NCBI RefSeq assembly: GCF_043641665.1
Contig: NC_092180.1
Span: forward strand, 9,727,891-9,791,890
Source of the DNA: Enoplosus armatus
Taxonomy: Eukaryota > Chordata > Actinopteri > Centrarchiformes > Enoplosidae
Direction: 5' to 3'
DNA: 64,000 bases
The position numbers and the translations under genes were made by a program. This document shows, piece by piece, positions 37,062 to 48,830 of the stretch (positions are counted from its first letter, which is position 1; the number at the start of each line of letters is the position of its first letter). The notes beneath the pieces were generated by a model that was not told the DNA's origin, made no database searches, and was given only the letters and a program-made list of their open reading frames with translations.

Positions 37062-40000
37062 CTCTGTATGAATTATTCTTCCCATTGTATACTCATAAAT
37101 GTTTCTAATGCAGTATTTCTCCATTTTTAATTGTTCAGTGATAGAGAAATGTAGTACGGATGAAGAAAGATGAATCTTATTAATTTCATAAGGGATTCAA
37201 AGCTTCATAAATAACCCTGGAAGCCAGTGAAGTGATGCTTTAGTTTGGGGCGATATGATAGTTCAGAAATGTTGGCTACATTAACTTTAATTTTAATATT
37301 TCATGATGGGTAACACAAACGCACAGGGATAGTGACTAGTTACAATAGTCAGGGTATAATGAAAAATGTTGATGAAAATGTCAAAAATCTTTTGATGATA
37401 CATACAATTTGGGCAATCATGGATGTGTGTTTGAGTATTAAAGGAATACTTTTACTATTGCAACTACTATTAATACTATTTTGAGAAATTAGTTCATGTG
37501 CTGTCTTCAAAGATATAGATGAGAAGATATATAGATATTATATCACTTTCATGTCTGTCCATAGAACACAGAGATAACTCACATATTGAGCTACAGTTCA
37601 GGAAGCAGGGGAAGTTTATTCTTTTACCACATATGCACCCAGTAAAAATGATTCAAGACTCATTTGTGCAGGGTGACAGCACAACATTGAAAACTAATAG
37701 GCCTGAAAATTGTATAACCTTTATGAAGATAGGTAGACTTTTACAATTTGGGTTAAAGACCATTATTATTTGGCGTAATGCGAGAAAATTAATTATCTTC
37801 CAGTAAACCATGTACACATCCAAATATGATACCGAACAGAATTGGCATTTTTAATCCCATCTAATCTGTGAACAATGATTCTGTCTGCTATCAGTCTAGC
37901 ATCAGGTGTTTATACCAACATCTAGTATTCAACATCTGGCATATCTGTAGCCACGGGAAACAACATCAATTGTCAGAGAAACAGGCACATAATCTATAAC
38001 ATTTTATTCTCTTTTAGTGCCCACTGCCTAAAGGAAAATCTATTTCTATTCAGGATGGGCAAGACAAATTTTTAACGGAAGACAATGTTGCTGAGGGGAG
38101 TGATGAGAATCTCTGTAAGAGGAAGAGGGATGGCACATCTGCGATTTCTTTTTCAGTCTTGCGGGAGTGATAAAAGAGAATCCTTGCCAAACAACCCACA
38201 ATACACAGAATCTTAGTTAGAAATTAGAGACATAAAGTTCTATCCTGCAGATAGACATCCATGTGGACCACATGAGCAAAATTCAGACATGTAAATGGGC
38301 ACCATGGATGCAGACATGGAAAATACAATTTGAGCTGTATGCATAAGTCAAAAGGTATCATCATGTTGAGAGGCAGTAAAACAACATAGACCCTACGAAC
38401 TATATTTTACTGCACCTTCATTGTCACATACAGAAATAGTTACAACACGCACCGTAATTCTGAAACCACGAGTTGTCACGAGTTCTGTCTGAGTACGTAC
38501 TAAATATCAGACATACTCATATACTAATATTGGTAGCAATCTTTTCATCTCACTCTCAGAAAGAAAGCAGATAAGCATATTTCCCAAAACCCTTCCTTAT
38601 CAAAAATGTATAGAAGTTGTTGCATATATGGATTATCTTCTATCGTCTCTAATTTATCTCCTTTTCTTCACCCCTCTCATTACTGTTAGCCATTAGTTTA
38701 ATCCATCTTGCAGAGTGTTTTGGCAAATGACAAATATTGTCATTCTCTGTTGTGATGTCAAGCAGTAATACAAACCTGCAGGCCCTGACACTCAAACAGA
38801 CATAAAGAGAGAGAGACAAAGAATATGCATGAGAGGGAGTATTTATACTGACAGAGCAACTTAAATGGGTTATCATAGCATTAAAGTTCCACTCTGACTG
38901 GGCTCCTTTAACATGTCACTGTGAGAGTTCTCACAAAGAAAACGGTATCCTCAGAGAAAGCTGCACCTTAACCCTGGTGAACTGATCTGGGGGTAGTGAG
39001 CGCTGTGATAGGGACTAATCCCCTGCTGTGTGCTTTGAGCGGGACTCAGAGCAATACACCAGAGGAAACCAAGGAGAAGCGAGGAACAAGCGCTAAGAAA
39101 GAGACTTCTGACAAACTGAAAAATGTGTTGAAGTGGTGCTGTCACCGTGATGAATCCTTTCAGACATCGTCTCAAAATGGGATGGAATCGTAATGCGCAT
39201 GTGTGCATGAGTGTAGGGGGAGATTGTGTTTGTGTGTGTGTGTACAGTGAATTTCTGAGTGAAGCATATGGCGTTTAACTCGTGCAAAAAATCCACCAGG
39301 AACCAAACTGATGCCTCCTGGTTAATTGCAGAAACTTACCAATTTAGAACTCAAGAGTGTGACACTGAGAACTCCAGCAGATGTTTGGAAGGTCTCAGTT
39401 AAATAGAAAATGAGTGCCTCCTGGTTGCACAAGAGACTAGAGAGTTAACATGTGAATTAAACAGAAGTTTGATTGCCAACATGTAGACAGAAGAATATTT
39501 AAAGACTGATCTATTCTGGTTACTTGATCTGTGTTATATTATTTTTTAATTGACCCACATGGTACTTCATAGACATAGGTTTAAGAGCAATATTATTACA
39601 GACTTCTTATCACTAATGCTGTCTATGTAGATAGTAGATACAAGATATTGAAACATATTTTGATCAACCTTTAACCAAATATGAAGCACATGAAATGGAT
39701 GTGGAATTGTCATTAAACATTTGAAGGGTGTAACAGTGAACAGTATTTTTTTATAAACATGCTCATGGCACGAAAAACCAGTGACGTACTTAATAGTAAG
39801 ACTCAAATACACTCTTGCCTCCCTCCTGATGAGCCAACACAGTTCCACTCTAAGAGCTAAATACTTGCTAACACAAGAAAGAACACAAGGCACTAAGTGA
39901 TTTGTTTCCTCATCCATGTGTCATACAGAATATCTCAGAGACTGTTGATCTGATTTTGACACAGCTTTGGTGGAATGATGCATCTCACTGCTGCATTCAA

Positions 40001-40550
40001 GTATTTAAAATGACACTGAATAGCTGAAGGGGGATCAACAATTAAGGGTCATCAAAGGTGACATATTTGTTAGTGACAGGCTGACAGGGACTTCACCAAT
40101 CGTAGAGGACAACATGTTTACTGTTGTTGTTTAGTGGATGGTGCTGCCTTAACAGTTTTTGTTTTCAAACCCCAGTAAAATGGATGTGACAGTCTTTCAA
40201 CAAATTACTTTTGTCAAAGCCGAAAAGCAACAGAAAATGTTACATTAGTTCCACTGCGTTGCACCAAGGTTAGGATGTTGAGATGCTTGTATGTCAATTT
40301 TTATGGGTATCATTTACTTAGATATGATGAACACTTTTAATATGAAGGTAGCAAATTTTCTACGTGCATTAGCAGTGATTTAATATTACAAGAGAGTGAA
40401 CAGAGACAAATACAATCAAATGTAAATACAGTGAATGGCTATTACAGAACAAATGCAGGCTGTGAATAGTATCAAAAATGGAGTTTGATTTCGTGACGAT
40501 TTTGAGGACTATAACTTTAAAGTAATAATAAGGATGTGTGATCCTTCACA

Positions 40551-40581
<31 letters not shown>

Positions 40582-40606
40582 CGTGAGTGTGTGTGTGTGT
40601 GTGTGT
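40551..40606 (+). repeat. (GT)n compound microsatellite
   Basis: GT dinucleotides interrupted by GCGTGCGTGAG in the middle. Open frames of Cys-Val or His-Thr repeats across it are artefacts. Confidence 0.95.
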
Positions 40607-41411
40607 CTGTGACAGAGAAGGAGACAGAAAGATGTGTAGTCAACAGAGACTTCAGATGGCCACAACTAATAAGAGGTGAGAAAGAAAATATCACATCGAA
40701 AATAGATGGAGGGATGACAGGTGAAGTCAAGGTGAGCTGACAGGGTGAGAAGTAATCACTCCGAGAGTAGAATGCATACTGATGCTGCAAGTGATAGAAG
40801 GGAAAAGGTCATAGACAAAAACACTCACAGCCTCTCTGCGAGGACAGTAGTACAGTGAAAATAGGACAGTTTCGCACAGGTTGACAGTTTGATGGTGGCT
40901 GTTAGTGTCGTGAGATAAGGTCTGACAATTTCAATATATCATGGCTTGTTGATGATAATGGATTAATTGCTCGTCTTCACCTACGCTGAAGGAAAAAAAC
41001 ACAGTGATGAATAAAGAGCTTTGACATACAGGTCAAAGGCAAACCTGCAGGTTTTGTATGAGTGTGGTTGAATTCACTGTACCAAAATATGATCACATTT
41101 TATTGTCTGAAATGTTTGTCTATGCACTTGACTGCAGGATGTACCATAAAAAAATGAAAAAAGGAAAGGATAGAATTTTGTTGTAAAGATGTGAAAAAAT
41201 GTGTCATTGAGACACACAGTGATGTTGATATTTGGAGGAACAATACACACTCAAAGTAACAACACAGAGGAGGCATTTTTCATTCCATAAAACCTTTTAA
41301 AGAAATCTCAGCTCAACAATGCTTTATAGTAGCTTTATTGATTTTTATATAACACTTTCAATGCATTGCACTTGGATGATTGCAAAATGGTGTTTTGCAA
41401 CTGGATGGAGT

Positions 41412-41432
41412 ATGCACACACACACACACACA
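41412..41432 (+). repeat. (CA)n microsatellite
   Basis: About ten CA units. Confidence 0.9.
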
Positions 41433-44344
41433 GATAATGCAAATCAGGGGTTAAACTTGAATGAAGGAGAATAACAACACTTTGGTCACAATCTGTCATA
41501 ATCAGAGCAGATCAACGTATTCTTGTCACAGATCCAATTATGAGAACCTTTAATTACACAGACAGATAAGTGGAGCTATACATTAGAGGTGTAAAGGAAT
41601 TTGAATTTCACAAGCTGAACATTTAACATCATTCATGGTCACTCAATCCCAGCGAACCGACAGTTGATTGACAGTATTCTGACTCAGCTGGTGTCACGGC
41701 AGTTACGCCAACGCTCCAAGCTGAAGCATTCTGTAGATGAGCTACAACAGCCTCCCTGTAGGTCTTCTTCTCTGTTCCATCCCCACATCCACTGCTTCTT
41801 TTCATTTTCTCCTGCCACTTCTCTCCATTCCTCCTCACTTACTTGCCCTCCTCTCTGCTTTGTATAACCTCTCTCTACTCTCCGTGCATCACCCCTCCAA
41901 CCACGTCTCCATCAGCAGCTTTATTTCCACTTGATTTTGTGCTGTATCCTAACTAGTGGCTCTGCATTATTTTCATTTTACTTCCCCTCTAACTTCACAC
42001 GCTGAATTTGAGGCAAGATACCAAAACTAGACAAAAGATGAGTTCGATTCCAATCAAGCGCAAGTCACATCTTGACTGAAGGAGGAAGAAATGGAAATAG
42101 ACAGCTAAAACAAACCAATGCAAAGTAATATCTGCTTTTAATGCCCTCACAAAGCAAAGAGCAATAAAAGCAGTAGGTCCTGATATACACGCACACACAT
42201 GTGAGGCAATCAGTTACTGACTAAAAATAAAGTCAGCATGTAGACAACCTCTCTAAGTAAGTTAAAGGTTGCACGCTCATCTGAAAAAGCAAGGTTTTGA
42301 CATTCACATCTGTAAATTTTTTTGCATCTGGCAGGCGCTTTACAGCCAAGCTGACTGTACACCAGGTTCTGCTCACTGTACAAAAGACGTGTGCATGTGC
42401 TAAGAGGTTGCTCTCTCTTAAAACCTGCTTTTTAAAGTAAAAGTCCTTACATTTTCCTTACAGTGCTTTTCTGTTTTGCTTTTTGGATTCATTGATTAAA
42501 TGTATGTTTTTATTAGTGTTCTCTGTACATTTTGCTTGGGGCGAAGCAAGTCGAATATGACTGATATATAAATCAACAGAATACAGTATATGTGTGAATG
42601 TGTGTGTCTGGTAGGGTGTTATGATGCTGAGCTACTGTCCCTCCTACTGGGTCTTGCCTTAACCCTAATATCATGAGCTAATCCCTAGAAATGTCACCCA
42701 GAGCCTGGCAAGCCATTTGTTGCTTACTGGTGTGGAATTTGCCACTAGGTGAGAGTGATTCCATTTAATCTATCCCCCATTACAAGCTGCAATTTTGCAT
42801 GGTAGACAGTATTACCCAGATAAAGTGTTTAATAGAGTTACCCTATGATTTACAGAGGGCAATCCTTTAGGGGCTGAACTCAAACTTTTTACTTTAAAAA
42901 AGTCAGCATTTCACTTGGAAATGCAAAAAAAAAAAAACAGCGGTGTAACGAGCCTTGGATTCATGTTTAATGTAAAAATATTGTACATGTATACATTTTG
43001 CTCATTTCTAAACACGTTTGGGTTTTGTACAAGATCTTAAGGAAAAGTGCAAAGTAATTGTTTTTTTTTCTTTTTTGGAAATGTTTTTTGGAAGATTTAT
43101 TTTTAGCAGTTCTAATTGAGAGTTCTTGTAAATTGTAATTTAATATAATTCCTTGTCCATTATATATTATTTGGAATCAGCTTGAACAAAGAATGCATGA
43201 TGAAAACACGTCTTCATTTATTTGTTACTTTTTTTTTTTAACAGAGACAATAAAACATTGTTACCAAGGGAAAAGCAGTGCAACGGTATGTATATAAGGT
43301 GTCTAGCCAGCTAATAAAGCTCATTCAAAATGATATTGAACTTAATTTGTATTTTTAGTTTGTATTCTCTGTGTTTTACTTTCTTTATCATGGGTGCACT
43401 GGATAATGGACATTCACCACCTCTCTTCTGTTTCTTTTAGTGTTTATCTATTTGGAAATAAATCAACATTTCATTTTATAATACTGATGGTTCAATAGAT
43501 CATATTTCATGCTTTACTGTTGTGTGCAGGTCAAACTCATAAAGTGAGAGTGCCACAAATATGAATCGATTACATATTGTATATTTTTTTCTTAAAGCCA
43601 CTACCTTCTCAGTTATTTTGTCCTTTGCTCTCAATGACTGAAATGTATCTCCCTCCATAATATTTTGACTACGATGAAAACATTTGTAATCATAGACCCA
43701 TCATTCAGTCACTATCACACAGTAGATTTTCCAGGGTTGAGGTGCTGACCAGACGATTTATACCACGAGTGCTCTGTGCCAACCTGTGGCCATAACTTTA
43801 ATTGTATGAGACGTTCCTTAAAAAACATGAACCTCCTTCTCCCTCTGTGCTGAACTGTGATGCTACAGAGCAAGGCAGTATAGACAGCTGGCAGAAAAAC
43901 TCATAACCATCTGTCTTCCCTCTACCTGGCACTTCAGCCCTCTCCTTACCAGAGATCTGAGAGCTTTTTGTGTGTGTCTGACTTTCTAATTCTCACGCGG
44001 AAGAGCTAAGCTGAACATGTACGCCGGTACACCTGTTCAGCGCTGGCTCAATCATTGGAGAAATTCCCGTAATGTATGTCTTAGCCTTTCCACTGACAAC
44101 ACTACATCGTGTTGTAATATGGGATCGAAACTTGATCTCCTTGAGTAGTTAAGTTGGGGCTGACAGAGTGTGTGTGTGTGGAAGAGAGAGAGAGACTTTC
44201 AAGTTCTTTGAAATATTAAGTTGATAATTGCTGCGCCGTGTCAACTAGACTATGTCCAGTTAGTGTGTGAAAATCCCAGTTTGTGTTTTTTGTCTTGATC
44301 TACGCATCACTGAATGCCTGTGTTTCAATATTTACCGAACCTAC

Positions 44345-44680
44345 TAAATGTGATACTACATACTAAGTAGTGTGGCTCACAGGAAGTAGGCTGTTGGTTC
44401 ATTTGCTGAGTATTTCAGTCAGAATTCTCCTCCCCTCCCGCTCTCTGCACGTTACTGTCGCTGCATCCTGGGTTTAGCGCCGCCCAAGATAATTGTGATT
44501 GGTTTAAAGAAATACAAAGAAGCCAGTGGTTTTTTTTCCACCGATACCAGAATGATAATAGGTTCAGCCAGACCTTTCTCCAGCACTGGCACAGCCCTAA
44601 AACAGTGTGGAGCTATGTAAGAATACATACTAAGCAACACGCAGTATTAATACTAACTCTGACACCTTTGTAAGCTATAA
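44345..44680. repeat. Probable nested interspersed repeat
   Basis: The outer sequence contains TACTACATACTAAGTAGTGT (from 44353) and the later ACATACTAAGCAACACGCAG (from 44626), which look like two halves of one repeat. Between them, from about 44478, GATAATTGTGATTGGTTTAA and following bases through GTTCAGCCAGACCTTTCTCC recall a common fish non-autonomous repeat (GTGATTGGTTTAAAGAAAT core). Reading: the second inserted into the first. Based on memory of families, without alignment. Confidence 0.5.
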
Positions 44681-47600
44681 CACTGAGGTAGTGACAGTTG
44701 TTTAGTTGGCTAGTATAGGCTGCTGTCGAGGTAGAAGGAAATGGGTAATGTCAAGACTCAGCCCACCTCTTTCACCACTACCTGTCACACTCTGCCCACT
44801 CTCATAGTTTTACTATGAAGACAGTGTGGGAGTGCAGAGCTCCAAAGGGTCCTCAAACCTGTCACACAGGCACATTATTGATGCTCCCAACACTGAGAGT
44901 CTTTAGTAAGAAGAACTGTGTATTGTGTGGCTGAGGAAAGAATGGCAGATCTGGTGATTAGTTAGCACAGCTTTGATGTTAACAGTTCAATTGATGCTTT
45001 CTGAGGGACTGCATGATTCTGTTTGCATCGATCAGATGCTTTAATTTGAGATTTGAGACTTTGACAAGTAACTATATTCAGGTACAATAAAATTCAATTA
45101 GACTGGTAAAGTAAGTACTTTTTTATGAAGTTGCCAATGACTCACACCGTTTGTGGTATGTCGGAAAAGTTATTGCCTTCTCGAAGAGAACCATCAGAGC
45201 AGCAAGTTACATTCATTTCCAACCTAAACCCTCAATATCAGGGAGAAGATGTTAACTTTAGAAGTTAATGTTTGAAGTTCTAATGCATATTCTAAACCAC
45301 ATTAAAAACCTGACCAGAGTTTCCTTTAATATGGCAGCAGCCAATAGGCAGAGAAGTTTTCACACATTACTTGGGTCCCTTGTGTGTTAATTAATATTTA
45401 TATTTGTCCACTGCCTCAAACTCTGCCTTCAGGCATTTATTAAATTATCATGAGTTTGGGCAGAGGCATTACTGTGTGTGTTAGTGAGAACTCTGCAATG
45501 CTGTGTTAGTGTGTGCGTGATCTGTGACACGACTGCTCCCTGACTCACCAATCAAAAACTTCCACACAAATTAAAAAGAGGACCATTAATGACAACCCAT
45601 ACAAACAATATCAACAGCAGCGGTGAATTGAGGGAGGGGCATTAAACACTTGTTTGTTTACCCATTTATTTACATAATTCAGTGATGCAGAGAGTTGCCT
45701 TTGGCAGCCTGAACCTAAACACCCATAGCTTTACAATCTCCACAATTAGAGCCAGTCCTGTGAGGTATCTGACAGCATGACCAGGAGCTGCACGCTACCT
45801 AGTGCTGAACACAGTACTACTAAATGCAAGGCAGCCATGATAATTAGTGTTTCTAGCCAGGAGCTCCTCACTGGCGTCTCACCCCCGCACTGACCCAGGG
45901 AGATTGGAAAGAGGCCCAGTGGCTCCCAAGAGACTGAGCCTGTCAGGTCCGTCACTTCTCCCACGACATAGGAGTGAGCGGAGGTGTTTTAAATGCCAAA
46001 CAGGACACACTTGCCAGGCCTATCGGCTCTGCCTGAATACAAGGCCTGTCTGTCTGTCTGGTGTCCCTACTCTGTAGACCCTGAAGCAGAGCTCAGGCTC
46101 ATTGTCTGGGGACAGCTAACCTGCAGGGGGGAGGGAACAAATCCAAAAAAGTGTTGCTGGTTGGTATGTTGCAGAGTCCTCACACACTCAAATGTACTGC
46201 TGAATCACCCAGAAATATATTCGTCTGTAGCTACATTTTTAGCTGTGTATGTGCATTTTTTTCTTCTTTTTGTAGTGAAATGTGAGTTGGATGTCAGATC
46301 TTTTTGCTGTACGTTTTTCTTTGTTTGCACTTATTTGTATGGATTTTCAAAATCGAAGTATGTCAGGAAAAGTAACAGTAAGAGGATAACATCTAGCAGG
46401 CATGGAGCCTGACTTGAGCTCACAATGGTGGCTGCAGTGAATGTGTGCTTAGCTGCATAATGTTATTTGTTTGCACCGTGTTTGTTCTCACTCTGACACA
46501 AAGATCAAAGCAATTAGATGCAAATTTCATGGTTTTACGAGTGAGGGGGCTCGTGCTTCAGGTTTCTCTCAAGTGAATAAAAAATAAAGGTACTTGCTAA
46601 ATAAAGAAAATATTTTAAGCACATATTACTAGCCTCTTGTACACACCTCACAGTAGTAGATTGATTTCAAAGTCCAACTTTAGCGAGAAAACAGCTTAAT
46701 GGAAATGTAGACACTGAAACTTTGCTAAAATACTTCACTCATTACTTGCTGCTGTCAAGGGCATGATTCAAGTCCATCCTATTATGTTGTGATTTTTTTC
46801 CCCCATCTTAAGTACAGATTGAGATCGGTTTCCATGTTGAAATAAGTAAAAAGGAAAGAATGGCAAAACAGGGCTTCGAGTGCAATGGAAATAGAAACAA
46901 ATATGACAGATACTGAGTGTGAAATTTACACACCTGATGGGAAACAAATCTCACTAAGAAGATATTCCTTCAAACCTCTAGTAAAAAATCCTATTTCCTG
47001 CTTGAGATGTCACGTTATTATAGACTTACCCTGGATAAAAGATGATTTAAAGGAATCACACTGTCAAAATGTATTCATTCCCTAGAGCCTACACACTAGT
47101 GTACAAATGTTTACATGTGTGTATAAAACATAAAGACAACTGCAAATTTGTATCCACAATACAGTATATCAGATGTATCTGGCATGTTCTGAAGCACATA
47201 TTAGCTACCAGCCAGTCTGTGCCGAAGAGGATTATACAGAGGTTATACTGCCCCAGTTGAGGACATGACCCCATGAGTTGTATTAATTGCCGTATCATAT
47301 GCAGCTGTGTTTAGATGACACCTTTGGCATCACCTCAAGCCATGCTGCAAAATCACCTTGAAATGGTGTTGCAAAGATATTTACCAATTTGTTGTTTTTT
47401 ATTATTATTTATGATATAAAATATGTATGATTTTTAACAAGTGTTGCAGTAAGAGAATGTGATGATCAGTAAAGAGATCATCCTACAATTGGAGGCCTGG
47501 ACTCTCATCTTTATGGCAGAGAGTATAAGACTTGCTTGCGTTAGGGTCCCAGATATTTTTGAAGAAGCGTTTTGGTGATCTGAGTCTGAGCAAAATGGCT

Positions 47601-48433
47601 GAATATATGATAAATAGAGAATTGTTTTCCGCATACTAGAGAGCCAGACTTCAGTCAGCAGAATTCACAATTCAACAGAATTCAGTCATTGTATAGACTG
47701 GAAAAGTTAGCATGAAGCATCTATGCAAAGTAGTAGACAATTTTACATTGTTATGCACTATTTACATAGTACATAGACCAAAGACTGTGCATGGTATCAC
47801 AACCAAGCTCGAGGAATAATAAAAAGGCGGGACTACACAAAAGAAACCACAAACTCAGAAAAATGTACAGGGATGACTCCATGCAACAGCAGTGGTTCTG
47901 CATGAATGAGTTGGAGGATGTGCTGCGGGAATCTTGTACGGTGCAGAAAAAGAATCCTTATGTAACCAAACCCAATAAACACTGGAAGCCAAGGTAGAGA
48001 GGGAGACTGGCTGACTGCAACTGCTTGATGGTGCAGCATTGGCCTGGCAAGAGTCAATCCTACACATTTCTTAAATTACCTGGACATTGCAGAGCCTCAA
48101 GATCTCCCAGGTCAAAGTTCAATGAAATCTAATTTAATTTTGATCGATATGTGATCAGGAGGCAAATCCAGAAAGTGTCATCTCCTTCCTAACTGAAAGG
48201 AATGGGGAGCGAATTTCGGTTTGACCACACCTTTAGTAGTGTAGCAAAAAGCTGTCCGCAGATTATTGTCACAATAGTTTTTATATGTATTGTATAAATA
48301 TGACTGTTGTTGGCTGTTATCATTAGGACACAGGTTTTCAGATGAATTAAAAAACATAAAACCCTTTAAATGTATTGAGAATACAGGCTCACTTCTGGTA
48401 GAATTCTTTCTTGCTTGCTCATGGTGGGAACTG

Positions 48434-48563
48434 TTGGGTCTCTGTAATAACATTATAAAGAGTCGGCCCAGACCTGCTCTATTTGCAAAGTGTCATGAGA
48501 TGACTTTTGTTGTGATTTGGCGCTATATAAATAAAATTGAATTGAATTGAATTGAATTGAATT
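48434..48563 (+). mobile_element. 5'-truncated LINE/SINE 3' tail with ATTGA tandem end
   Basis: The segment from GGGTCTCTGTAATAACATTA through CAGACCTGCTCTATTTGCAA and GATTTGGCGCTATATAAATA to about five ATTGA units matches, from memory, a retroposon tail seen very often in percomorph fish genomes. Ending in short tandem units rather than poly-A is typical of L2/RTE-like elements and the SINEs they mobilise. The 5' boundary may lie further left. Clade not determined. Confidence 0.7.
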
Positions 48564-48734
48564 ACTTCAAAACCTACAGTAATAGTGTACAAATGAAGCA
48601 AATGCAGGATGCAGAGAGAGAATACAACAGTAAAGCCACTGAAAACAACAGCCAAGCACTCAGTGTTTACTCTGAACAACTTCCTATGTCTCTCACTCAC
48701 TGGCATACACCCACACACCCATACAAAGTAAAGG

Positions 48735-48830
48735 GTTTATTTGGATAGTCCTTAATCACAGCTGAGGGCTACACAAACATGCTGGGCTCAAAGGGCTTCA
48801 CGGTGCCTTCATTATAAAAACAATTAATGC
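48735..48830. repeat. Degenerate interspersed repeat fragment
   Basis: GGGTTTATTTGGATAGTCCT, TAATCACAGCTGAGGGCTAC and CTCAAAGGGCTTCACGGTGC recall a fish repeat that starts GTTTATTTGTATAGCCCTTA and later has CTCAAAGGGCTTCAC. It lies about 170 bases after the LINE/SINE tail and is probably an independent copy. Confidence 0.45.

Larger units (their letters stand above)
38000..44340. other. Gene-free block
   Basis: Simple repeats and short chance frames only. A splice-acceptor-like site with a 50-codon frame at 38018-38170 was considered and rejected. Confidence 0.55.

Noticed and set aside
38018..38170. Possible exon: TCTCTTTTAG acceptor followed by a 50-codon hydrophilic frame ending in TGA
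   Set aside because: The open phase does not fit the phase-1 donor of the protocadherin exon; joined in phase it meets a stop after four codons. No family match.
45970..46030. CCHC zinc-knuckle-like CFKCQTGHTC
   Set aside because: Spacing does not fit the CX2CX4HX4C pattern and nothing retroelement-like surrounds it.
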